A stretch of DNA of 62,389 nucleotides, taken from positions 68,381-130,769 of the forward strand of contig SLUK01000009.1 in the NCBI GenBank assembly GCA_004340125.1. The letters run 5' to 3'. The translations under genes were made by a program, and so were the position numbers. The notes below the pieces were generated by a model. The model was not told the DNA's origin, did no database searches, and saw nothing but the letters and a program-made list of their open reading frames with translations. This DNA is from Harryflintia acetispora. GTDB lineage: Bacteria; Bacillota; Clostridia; Oscillospirales; Ruminococcaceae. This document shows, piece after piece, positions 14,083 to 21,707 of this stretch; positions within the stretch are counted from its first letter, which is position 1, and each line of letters opens with the position of its first letter.

Positions 14083-16062
14083 ATGAGCAAGACATTCTAC
14101 ATCACCACGCCGATCTATTATCCGTCCGGGCAGCCGCATATCGGGCACGGCTACTGCACCGTCGCGGCGGACGCTATGGCGAGGTATAAGCGAATGCAGG
14201 GGTTTGATGTCATGTTCCTTACCGGCACCGACGAGCACGGCCAGAAGATCGAGGACAAGGCCAAGGAGGCCGGGGTCACCCCCAAGGAGTATGTCGACAG
14301 GATCGTCGCCAATTTCAAAAAGCTCTGGGAGTGCTTTGAAATCTCCAACGACCGCTTCATCCGCACCACCGACGACTACCACGTCGAAGCGGTGCAAAAA
14401 ATATTTCGGCGCCTCTACGAGCAGGGGGACATCTACAAGGGCGAGTACGTCGGCAAGTATTGCACCCCCTGCGAGGCGTTCTGGACCGAGAGCCAGCTCG
14501 TCGACGGCAAGTGCCCCGACTGCGGGCGCGAGGTCGCCGAGGCGCACGAGGAGGCCTATTTCTTCCGCCTGTCCGCCTATGCCGAGCGGCTGGTGAAATA
14601 CTACGAGGAGCACCCCGATTTCATGGAGCCGCAAGCCCGCTTTAACGAGATGGTCAATAATTTCATCAAGCCCGGGCTCGAGGATTTGTGCGTCTCGCGC
14701 ACCACCTTCAAGTGGGGCATCCCGGTGACCTTCGACGAAAAACATGTGGTCTACGTCTGGGTGGATGCGCTCTCCAACTACATCACGGCGCTCGGGTACG
14801 AAAACGAAAAATACGATGATTTTGACAAGTACTGGCCTGCCGACGTGCACCTGGTGGGCAAGGAGATCATGCGCTTCCACGCGATCATCTGGCCGGCCAT
14901 CCTGATGGCGCTGGGCCTGCCGCTGCCCAAGAAGGTTTACGGCCACGGGTGGCTGCTGATGGACGGGGGCAAGATGAGCAAGAGCAAGGGGAACGTGGTC
15001 GACCCGTTCCTGCTCTGCGAGCGGTACTCCACCGATGCGATCCGCTACTTCCTGCTGCGGGAGATCCCCTTCGGCTCGGACGGCGTCTTCTCCAACGAGG
15101 CGCTCATCGGGCGGATCAACTCCGACCTTGCCAACGACCTTGGCAACCTGGTGTCCCGCACCGTGTCGATGGCGGGGAAATATTTCGGCGGCACCCTGCC
15201 CGCCGAGCGGGAAGCGGACGCGCTGGACGACGAGCTGACCGCCCTGGCGCAGGGGCTTTGCGCGCGGGTCGAGGCGGCCTATGACGGGATGCAGTTCCCG
15301 GTCGCGCTGACAGAAATCTTTAAGCTGGTCAGCCGCTGCAACAAGTATATCGACGAGACCATGCCCTGGAGCCTGGGCAAGGACGAAGGGAAGCGCGCGC
15401 GGCTGGCGAGCGTGCTGTATAACCTGCTGGAGTGCATTCGGATCACCGCGATCCTGATCACCCCCTGTATGCCCGCCACAGGCCCCCGGATCCTTTGCCA
15501 GATCGGGGCCGGGGAGGAAATCTCCTCCTGGGAGAGCGCCGGGAAGTTCGGGCTGCTGCCGCCGGATGTGACGACCAGCAAGGGCGAGGCGCTCTTCCCG
15601 CGGATCGATGCCAAGAAGGAGCTCGAGGAGCTCGACGCGCTGGTGGAGGCCCAGAAGACGGCGGCCAAGGCGGCGCTGGAAGCGCCCAAGGCAGAGGCCA
15701 AGCCCGAGGAGAAGGAAGCGAAGGCCGAAGTCCCCGGGATCATCACCATCGACGACTTTATGAAGGTCGAGCTGCGGGTGGCCGAGGTGACTGCCTGCGA
15801 GCCGGTGCCCAAGGCCGACAAGCTGCTGCGTCTGGAGCTCGACGACGGGCAGGGCGGCCGGCAGGTGGTGTCGGGGATCCACCCGTGGTACGAGCCGCAG
15901 GACCTCATCGGCAAAAAGGTGGTCGTGGTGGCCAACCTAAAGCCCGCCAAGCTGCGTGGGGTGGAGTCGAACGGCATGATCCTCGCCGCTGACGCCGGGG
16001 ACAGTGACGTGCGGGTGGTTTTTATCGACCACGACGTGCCCAACGGGTCGAGAATCCGCTAA
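14083..16062 (+). CDS. metG: Methionyl-tRNA synthetase
   Basis: The 659-residue enzyme charges tRNA-Met. Visible features are the class I HIGH motif (PHIGHGY, residues 18-24), a zinc knuckle (CTPC near 127 and CPDC near 147), the KMSKS loop (near 300) and a C-terminal OB-fold tRNA-binding domain of the Trbp111 type (about 555-659, VELRVAEVTACEPVP). A lysine/alanine/glutamate linker (about 525-550) joins the two. The start is the ATG at 14083 with GGAGGAAAG upstream; an in-frame TTG at 14068 is rejected. It ends at a bidirectional terminator. Confidence 0.97.
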   Translation: MSKTFYITTPIYYPSGQPHIGHGYCTVAADAMARYKRMQGFDVMFLTGTDEHGQKIEDKAKEAGVTPKEYVDRIVANFKKLWECFEISNDRFIRTTDDYHVEAVQKIFRRLYEQGDIYKGEYVGKYCTPCEAFWTESQLVDGKCPDCGREVAEAHEEAYFFRLSAYAERLVKYYEEHPDFMEPQARFNEMVNNFIKPGLEDLCVSRTTFKWGIPVTFDEKHVVYVWVDALSNYITALGYENEKYDDFDKYWPADVHLVGKEIMRFHAIIWPAILMALGLPLPKKVYGHGWLLMDGGKMSKSKGNVVDPFLLCERYSTDAIRYFLLREIPFGSDGVFSNEALIGRINSDLANDLGNLVSRTVSMAGKYFGGTLPAEREADALDDELTALAQGLCARVEAAYDGMQFPVALTEIFKLVSRCNKYIDETMPWSLGKDEGKRARLASVLYNLLECIRITAILITPCMPATGPRILCQIGAGEEISSWESAGKFGLLPPDVTTSKGEALFPRIDAKKELEELDALVEAQKTAAKAALEAPKAEAKPEEKEAKAEVPGIITIDDFMKVELRVAEVTACEPVPKADKLLRLELDDGQGGRQVVSGIHPWYEPQDLIGKKVVVVANLKPAKLRGVESNGMILAADAGDSDVRVVFIDHDVPNGSRIR

Positions 16063-16093
16063 ATGAAAAAAGCGCAGCGCGCATAAAAAGCAT

Positions 16094-16134
16094 AAAAGCC
16101 CTCCTGCCGGCATGCCGGCAGGAGGGCTTTTCGC
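16094..16134. terminator. Bidirectional terminator, metG / enolase-superfamily gene
   Basis: A perfect 38-base palindrome (16094-16131) with A on one side and T on the other separates two convergent genes. Confidence 0.9.
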
Positions 16135-16140
16135 GGCGGG

Positions 16141-17307
16141 TCATCCGATGGTGACCACCTCGCCGTCCCGAAAGGCGGCATCGGAAATTTCGTTGCCGAT
16201 CCCCGGGAGGTCGGGCACGGTGTATTGGCCGTCCACCGGCTGGTAGTCGAAAACGGCCAGCGCGCGCATCCTGGGGCCGATGGTGTTCACGTTGTACTCG
16301 TGGATGACGAAGTTCGGGATGGCGCATTCCAGCTGCAGGGAGGCCGCCGTCAGCAGGGGGCTGCCGCAGACGTGGAACTGCACGCCGGCCTCGTAGATAT
16401 AGGCCAGGTCGCAGATTTTCTTCGCCTCGGTGATCCCGCCGCAGGTGCCGATGTCCGGCTGCGCGATCTGCAGCGCGTCCTGACGAAAGCACTTATTGTA
16501 CTGCCAGCGCGAATAGATCCGCTCGCCGCTGGCGATGGGCAACCCGGTCTCCCGGTGCACATAGCGCAGCAGCTCGGCGTGGGGCGTGGTGGGCTCTTCA
16601 AAGTAGAATATCCCGTACTCCTTGGCCATGTTGCCCATCTGCACGGCGGACTGCGCGTCGGTGTAGCAGTGGTTCTCCAGGATGATGTCCACCCCAGGGC
16701 CGACGGCCTCGCGGGTGGCGGCGATGCGCGCGCGCAGCATCTGCATTTGGCGCGGGGCGAGCAGGCCGGTGCGCTCGGCGTCGGTGAAGCGGCCCGCATC
16801 CTCTTTGAAGTTAAAGAAATCGATCTTCACCGCGTCGAAACCCTTGTCCACCGCGGCTTTGGCTTCGCGCGCATAGTCCTCCGGCTTCCTGGCCGGCTTG
16901 CCGTCCCAGCCGTTTTGCAGCTGGCTGGCATAGGCGCGCAGGCTCTGGCGCTGCCTGCCGCCCAGCAGCTCGTGCACCGGCGCGCCGTAGGCCTTGCCCT
17001 TGATGTCCCACAAAGCGATATCCAGGGCGCTGATCCCGCCGAAAACGACCGGTCCGCCGTTTCGTCCCCAGAAGCAGTCCCGGTAGAGCTTCTGCCAGAC
17101 GGCCTCGTGCTCGAGCGGGTTCAGGCCAATCAGCCGCCGGGCGAGGTCCTGCAGCATCCCTACGGCGGCGCGCTGCGCGCCGCCGTAGGAGAGGGCCGCC
17201 TCGCCGTCGCCGTAGATCCCGCTGTCGGTATACACGCGGCAGAGCGGCGGGGTCCAGCCGAGCTCGACCGGTTTTGCGAGGAGCAGATCAATTTTTGTGA
17301 TTTTCAT
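16141..17307 (-). CDS. Mandelate racemase/muconate lactonizing family enzyme
   Basis: The 388-residue protein has the enolase-superfamily plan: an N-terminal capping domain and a TIM barrel with metal ligands in IILENHC (about 220), YFEEPTTP (about 247) and ASGERIY (about 272), and the barrel lysine motif KIDFFNF (about 165). Such enzymes abstract a proton next to a carboxylate; sequence resembles the sugar-acid dehydratase branch (galactonate dehydratase-like), but the substrate cannot be read. It is monocistronic with its own promoter, with no sugar transporter or regulator adjacent. Confidence 0.85.
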   Translation of the reverse strand: MKITKIDLLLAKPVELGWTPPLCRVYTDSGIYGDGEAALSYGGAQRAAVGMLQDLARRLIGLNPLEHEAVWQKLYRDCFWGRNGGPVVFGGISALDIALWDIKGKAYGAPVHELLGGRQRQSLRAYASQLQNGWDGKPARKPEDYAREAKAAVDKGFDAVKIDFFNFKEDAGRFTDAERTGLLAPRQMQMLRARIAATREAVGPGVDIILENHCYTDAQSAVQMGNMAKEYGIFYFEEPTTPHAELLRYVHRETGLPIASGERIYSRWQYNKCFRQDALQIAQPDIGTCGGITEAKKICDLAYIYEAGVQFHVCGSPLLTAASLQLECAIPNFVIHEYNVNTIGPRMRALAVFDYQPVDGQYTVPDLPGIGNEISDAAFRDGEVVTIG

Positions 17308-17339
17308 GGGAGCACCACCCTTTCCGTTCTTCTGTAGAA

Positions 17340-17368
17340 ATCATAATTCGCCCGCTCTCAAAACGCAA
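17340..17368 (-). promoter_or_regulatory. Promoter of the enolase-superfamily gene
   Basis: On the minus strand TTGCGT (17363-17368) and TATGAT (17340-17345) are 17 bases apart, about 33 bases before the ATG. Confidence 0.65.
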
Positions 17369-17404
17369 TATACTATGAAATGAATGAGCGGATCATTGTT
17401 TTCA

Positions 17405-17452
17405 TAGCAATCGAAAACAAGGGGCCGCATAGCAGCGCTATGCGGCCCCTTG
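17405..17452 (-). terminator. Terminator after GLUG2
   Basis: A perfect 16-bp hairpin (17418-17452) follows the GLUG2 stop and is followed on the minus strand by TTTTCG. Confidence 0.85.
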
Positions 17453-17460
17453 CGGGATGG

Positions 17461-18672
17461 TTAACCGATACTGCCGACCTGGGAGTTGCCGAAGCTGCCG
17501 CCGCTGTTGGGGGTGTAATTCCCGTAACCATAGAGATAGACGGCGTGGCTGGGGCTCGTCCAGCGGCAGTTTTGCAGGACGATGGACCCTTCCGCGTATC
17601 CGGAAATCCCTCCGGTGTAGGCGGCGGTGTTGGCTGCGGACGAGGCGCATTCGACGAAGGAGGAATCCTTGCTGTAACCGGTGATGCCCCCGGCGGTGCC
17701 GTAGGTATGCAGCTGCTTCACCGTGCCGCCGATGACCTTGCACCGCAGGGCGCTGCCGGAAAAGACATTGGATACCAGACCGCCCACTTTATACCATTCC
17801 CCGCTTGCCTGTACCGTCGGGTTGGTGACGGTGCAATCCTGGAGGACGGCGCCGCCGCTCAGCTGGGCGACGAGGGAGCCGGCATGGGCGGACGATACGG
17901 CGACATAGGGGGAAACTAAGGCGGCGTTTTTGACGATGCAGCCGCTTCCCGAGACACTGGCAAACATCCCCGCGGCATCACTGGAGAGGGAGGCGTCGGT
18001 GATCCGAAGGCCGCTGATGGAACAACCATTCCCGTCGAAAACGCCGCCAAAGGACGAAATGGGCGTCCATGTCCCGCCAAGCGCGATGTCCTGTACCTGC
18101 TTAAGGCTACTGGCATTGTGCTGCTCGATGTGTGCGAGCTGGGCGGGGGAGGCAATCAAAAACGGGTTGCCCGGGGAGCCGTCCCCGAAAAAGTAGCCGC
18201 CCTGCGCGCTGGAATCACACCCGCAGACATAGCCGGTGGTGTATTCCCTGGTGATCCGCCCGGCGGTATGGAAGCCGCTTTGCGCCGCGGGCACGTTGGC
18301 CGTTGCGGTGATGACAAAGGTTTCGGGCCCGGCCAGGCTAAAGTCCGCCTGCAAAAAGACGGCGGAGGTGCCGCCGCTTGTCTCGACGGAATCGAGGATG
18401 GTGCCGCTGCCCTTCCTTTGCAGGGTAAAGGTATAGGAGCCGGCATGCCCGCTCCCGGTAAAGCGCACCGTCAGCCCGCGCACCGGCAGCGCGGCGGCCA
18501 CACGCGCCTGCGCTTTTGGGGAGGCCTGCACCCTCGGCAGGGTTTCCTCGTCGAGCAGCGCGGTCTCCACCTCGATGGAGGAGCCGACAGTCTCCCCGGC
18601 GGCCCCCGCCACGGACACCGTTCCCAGGACCAGGGTGAGAGAAAGAAGAATCGAACCAAGTTTTTTCCACAT
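17461..18672 (-). CDS. Secreted GLUG-repeat protein (GLUG2), fixed promoter
   Basis: The 403-residue paralogue of GLUG1 and GLUG3 has a signal peptide (MWKKLGSILLSLTLVLG), the shared N-terminal module (SGHAGSYTFTLQRKG, about 65-79), the paired-cysteine motif (YVCGCDSS, about 150) and GLUG-type glycine-rich repeats to the C-terminus. It is presumably secreted or surface-associated with a beta-solenoid fold. The ATG at 18672 was chosen for the signal peptide; GGGGG lies eight bases upstream. Unlike its paralogues it has no inverted repeats upstream and is reached from a fixed promoter through a 280-nt structured leader. Confidence 0.83.
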   Translation of the reverse strand: MWKKLGSILLSLTLVLGTVSVAGAAGETVGSSIEVETALLDEETLPRVQASPKAQARVAAALPVRGLTVRFTGSGHAGSYTFTLQRKGSGTILDSVETSGGTSAVFLQADFSLAGPETFVITATANVPAAQSGFHTAGRITREYTTGYVCGCDSSAQGGYFFGDGSPGNPFLIASPAQLAHIEQHNASSLKQVQDIALGGTWTPISSFGGVFDGNGCSISGLRITDASLSSDAAGMFASVSGSGCIVKNAALVSPYVAVSSAHAGSLVAQLSGGAVLQDCTVTNPTVQASGEWYKVGGLVSNVFSGSALRCKVIGGTVKQLHTYGTAGGITGYSKDSSFVECASSAANTAAYTGGISGYAEGSIVLQNCRWTSPSHAVYLYGYGNYTPNSGGSFGNSQVGSIG

Positions 18673-18679
18673 AAAAATG

Positions 18680-18950
18680 CCCCCAATTTGTTTGGTGGCA
18701 CAAACCATACACCCGGGCCCGCCATGACGGGCCCGGCCCACCGGCCGCTGCGCCCGGCAAGGCGCAAGACAACAAAGCCCATCCATCTTACCGGGTAACA
18801 TGGATGGGCAAAGCCTGCCGTATACTACGGCACAGCCGGCATATGCAATTTTGCCCCCAATTTTGAAGGCGGAGCCACCGATCCCCCCATCGGACACCGC
18901 CCTATCCCCAAGCGCCGCCGGGCCTTACCCCTAAAATCCGGCAGCGTCTA
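18680..18950 (-). promoter_or_regulatory. Attenuator-like leader of GLUG2
   Basis: Read leftwards, the leader offers two exclusive folds. GGGCAAA (18850-18856) can pair with TTTGCCC (18806-18812), enclosing a hairpin at 18816-18832. Or the latter segment joins a 10-bp terminator-like stem (18777-18786 with 18800-18809) followed by TTTGTTGTCTT. Further down is a GC hairpin near 18711-18734. The leader matches no riboswitch I know. Confidence 0.5.
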
Positions 18951-18955
18951 CCAGA

Positions 18956-18984
18956 ATTATACAGGATTCACCGCCGCATTGCAA
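18956..18984 (-). promoter_or_regulatory. Fixed promoter of GLUG2
   Basis: On the minus strand TTGCAA (18979-18984) and perfect TATAAT (18956-18961) are 17 bases apart. No inverted half-sites flank it. Confidence 0.75.
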
Positions 18985-19000
18985 GAGGAGCCGGGCAAAA

Positions 19001-20161
19001 TCAGGGCTCGGGGGTGCGGCAGACGTCGGCGAGCAGGATGTGCACCGGCGAGAAACGGTCACAAATATAGTCGGCGCTGTTCGGCGCGCGCAGCACGCCC
19101 TCGCCCGAAAAGCCCTCCTGCTTCTGGCGCAGGGGGAGGGTGAGCACCACCTTGGTGCCGCTGCCCTCCACCGAGTCGATCATCAAGGTCCCGCCGTGGG
19201 CGGCCATCGAGAGCTTGGCCACCGTCAGCCCCAAGCCTCCGCCCGCGGCCTCGTAGCCGGTCGGATCGTGGCTGAAGAAGGGGTCGCAGATATAAGGATA
19301 GATTTCCGGCTCGATCCCGAGCCCACGGTCCGTCACGGTGATCCGAGCGCTGCCGGAAACCTCCTCGAGCGCGAGGGTGATTTCGTTGTCCGAGCGGGTA
19401 TAGCGCAGCGAATTCGAGAGCACGTTGAGCAGGGCGTTTTGCAGCTTTTCCTGGTCGCACTGGCAGAGCAGCGGCCTCTCGGGCAGCGAGACGTGCAGCG
19501 GGATTCCCAGGTCCTGCGCCAGCATTTGGACGGCATCCCCGAGCTGGCGCAGCAGCTCGCGCAGGTCGACCGTGACCGGCTCGAAGGGGTTGATGGCGCT
19601 GGTAAAGCGGGTATATTCGGTGAGATTCACGCAGTGGCGCAGAATCTTATAGCTGTTCTGGTTGATGTGCAGCAGATGCTCGCGCAGCGAGCGCTCCTTT
19701 TTGAGCTCCTCCATCCGGGACATGGCCGAGAGGGAGGCGAAGATGGAGGAGAGCGGCCCGCGCAGCTGGTTGGAGAAGGTGGACACCACCCGGTTGGCAC
19801 CCAGCGGGTCGAGCGCGGTGCCCTGCGCGTTGGCCGGGCTGAGGTGGACGAGCGCAAATCGGGTTCCCCCGAATGTGCAAAACGGCACGAAGAAGAGCTC
19901 GGTGGTGCCCAGCGGCAGCCGCCCGGTGCTGACCGTCACGCTGCGGTCTGCGCAAAGCTCCTCGCCCACCCGATGGCGGTCCTCCGCCGAGAGCATGGAC
20001 GAAAGCCCGTCCGGAACCTTGAAGCTGCCGTAGAGCGCGAGCGCGCGTTTGTTCGTCCAGACTATACGCAGTTCTTCGTCCACCACCGCGGTCGGTTGGC
20101 TGGAGTCGTCATACAGATCAATAACCGTCCGCGCATGCGGGCAGTCCTCCCATATTCCCAT
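19001..20161 (-). CDS. Orphan sensor histidine kinase with altered H-box
   Basis: The 386-residue protein has a PAS-like sensor region (about 15-130), a dimerization helix pair (about 150-215) and a HATPase_c domain with N box (NVLSNSLRYT), G1 (DRGLGIEP) and G2 (GGGLGLTV). No membrane segment is present, so it is cytosolic. The H-box reads FSNQLRGPL where active kinases have FSHELRTPL, so the phosphoacceptor histidine is asparagine. No response regulator is adjacent. It may act as an ATP-binding regulator of another kinase. The ATG at 20161 follows GGGGAAATG; an upstream in-frame extension is possible. Confidence 0.8.
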   Translation of the reverse strand: MGIWEDCPHARTVIDLYDDSSQPTAVVDEELRIVWTNKRALALYGSFKVPDGLSSMLSAEDRHRVGEELCADRSVTVSTGRLPLGTTELFFVPFCTFGGTRFALVHLSPANAQGTALDPLGANRVVSTFSNQLRGPLSSIFASLSAMSRMEELKKERSLREHLLHINQNSYKILRHCVNLTEYTRFTSAINPFEPVTVDLRELLRQLGDAVQMLAQDLGIPLHVSLPERPLLCQCDQEKLQNALLNVLSNSLRYTRSDNEITLALEEVSGSARITVTDRGLGIEPEIYPYICDPFFSHDPTGYEAAGGGLGLTVAKLSMAAHGGTLMIDSVEGSGTKVVLTLPLRQKQEGFSGEGVLRAPNSADYICDRFSPVHILLADVCRTPEP

Positions 20162-20340
20162 ATTTTCATTTCCCCAAACAGTGTTGATTTTTGCTTTTCT
20201 CTCTATTTGTTTATGTATTCCGGAACCCATTATACATGATGTGCGCCGGGCTTGCAATCTTTTCGCTTGCATGCGGCCGGGACGGCGCTGCGCAGATATT
20301 ACAAAATTTTAAAAAAGAGGTTAAAAGTTTGTCAATCGGC

Positions 20341-20369
20341 TTGTAGTTTTCACAAATATGGTATAGAAT
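20341..20369 (+). promoter_or_regulatory. gapA promoter
   Basis: TTGTAG at 20341 and TAGAAT at 20364 with a 17-base spacer lie 33 bases before the ATG. Confidence 0.7.
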
Positions 20370-20402
20370 AGAATCAGCTTAAAATATGGGAGGTAGATTC
20401 CA

Positions 20403-21416
20403 ATGGCAATTAAAATTGGTATTAATGGTTTCGGCCGTATCGGACGTCTTGTTTTCCGCGCGGCAATGGCGCAGCCTGATGTGTATGAGGTCGTGGGTGT
20501 CAACGATCCGTTCATCGCGCTGGACTACATGGTCTATATGACCAAGTATGACTCCATCCATGGCCGTTTCGACGGCACCGCCGAGATCAAGGGCGACAAG
20601 CTCTGCGTCAACGGCAAGGAGATCTGCGTTTTTGACAAGATGAACCCTGAGGAGATTCCGTGGGGCGAGTGCGGCGCTGAGTACGTCGTGGAGTCCACCG
20701 GCGTGTTCACCACCGTCGACAAGGCTTCCGCCCACCTGAAGGCCGGCGCGAAGAAGGTTGTCATCTCTGCCCCCAGCAAGGATGCCCCGATGTTCGTCAT
20801 GGGCGTCAACAATGATAAATACGACAAGAGCATGGACGTGGTTTCCAATGCGTCCTGCACCACCAACTGCCTGGCGCCTCTGGCCAAGGTCATCAACGAC
20901 AACTTCGGTATCGTCGACGGCCTGATGACCACCGTTCATTCCACCACCGCCACCCAGAAGACCGTTGACGGCCCTTCCAAGAAGGACTGGAGAGGCGGCC
21001 GCGCCGCTGCGGGCAACATCATCCCGTCCTCCACCGGCGCTGCGAAGGCGGTCGGCAAGGTCATCCCCGAGCTCAACGGCAAGCTGACCGGTATGGCGTT
21101 CCGCGTTCCGACCCTGGACGTTTCGGTTGTTGACCTGACCGTCAACCTCGCGAAGCCCGCTTCCTACGATGAGATTTGCGCCGCGGTCAAGAAGGCTTCT
21201 GAGAACGAGATGAAGGGCATCCTCGCTTACACCGAGGATATGGTCGTCTCTTCCGACTTCATCACCGACCCGCACACCTCCATCTTCGATGCGAAGGCCG
21301 GTATCGCCCTGACCGACAAGTTCGTCAAGCTGGTTTCCTGGTACGACAACGAGTGGGGCTATTCCAACAAGGTCCTGATGCTCATCGAGCACATGAACAA
21401 GGTCGACCACAAGTAA
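20403..21416 (+). CDS. gapA: Glyceraldehyde-3-phosphate dehydrogenase
   Basis: The 337-residue glycolytic enzyme converts glyceraldehyde-3-phosphate to 1,3-bisphosphoglycerate with NAD. The N-terminal Rossmann motif (INGFGRIGRL, residues 7-16) and the active-site cysteine (SNASCTTNC, Cys near 154) are intact; Asp follows the NAD-binding strand, favouring NAD. It has a GGGAGG ribosome binding site. Its codon use is visibly more T-ending than neighbouring genes, as expected for a highly expressed gene. It is monocistronic with a strong terminator. Confidence 0.97.
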   Translation: MAIKIGINGFGRIGRLVFRAAMAQPDVYEVVGVNDPFIALDYMVYMTKYDSIHGRFDGTAEIKGDKLCVNGKEICVFDKMNPEEIPWGECGAEYVVESTGVFTTVDKASAHLKAGAKKVVISAPSKDAPMFVMGVNNDKYDKSMDVVSNASCTTNCLAPLAKVINDNFGIVDGLMTTVHSTTATQKTVDGPSKKDWRGGRAAAGNIIPSSTGAAKAVGKVIPELNGKLTGMAFRVPTLDVSVVDLTVNLAKPASYDEICAAVKKASENEMKGILAYTEDMVVSSDFITDPHTSIFDAKAGIALTDKFVKLVSWYDNEWGYSNKVLMLIEHMNKVDHK

Positions 21417-21441
21417 GAACCATTGATACCCAAATAGAACG

Positions 21442-21475
21442 AAAAAAGCCGCGGCATTGCCGCGGCTTTTTTTGT
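21442..21475 (+). terminator. gapA terminator
   Basis: A stem AAAGCCGCGGCA/TGCCGCGGCTTT is followed by seven T. Confidence 0.9.
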
Positions 21476-21497
21476 GCGCGACCGCTTAAAAAAAGAA

Positions 21498-21684
21498 GAC
21501 CGATAGTATAGGTAGCTATGGGCCTTCTTTGCGTTTTTCTTCCTATCTGATAGCCGGGTTTTGCCCAGCAATTGGAAATCTTCACCTAATTATATCCTGT
21601 TTTTCCGGGAAATGCAAGCAAATCTACCGTTTTTTGCCTCCATCCCCCACGCCGGACGATAGGTTGATACCTATACTATCGGTC
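21498..21684. repeat. Invertible promoter cassette of GLUG3 (OFF orientation)
   Basis: A 17-base sequence starting GACCGATAG (21498-21514) is repeated exactly in reverse complement at 21668-21684, bounding 187 bp. The single promoter inside points left, away from GLUG3, whose ATG is 24 bases beyond the right repeat. The distance from the GACC end ahead of the promoter to the -10 box is 91 bases, identical to the GLUG1 cassette. Inversion is inferred. Confidence 0.75.
21589..21617 (-). promoter_or_regulatory. Promoter inside the GLUG3 cassette
   Basis: On the minus strand TTGCAT (21612-21617) and TATAAT (21589-21594) are 17 bases apart, with the shared context GGATATAATTAGG. It currently faces the gapA side. 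Confidence 0.8.
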
Positions 21685-21707
21685 ATTTTTGAAACGGAGG
21701 GAATGGC

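Noticed and set aside
18766..18832. c-di-GMP riboswitch on the plus strand (GGCAAAGCC present)
   Set aside because: It would read away from GLUG2 into the 3' end of the kinase gene, and the other conserved GEMM bases are missing; the minus-strand attenuator reading explains the pairing better.
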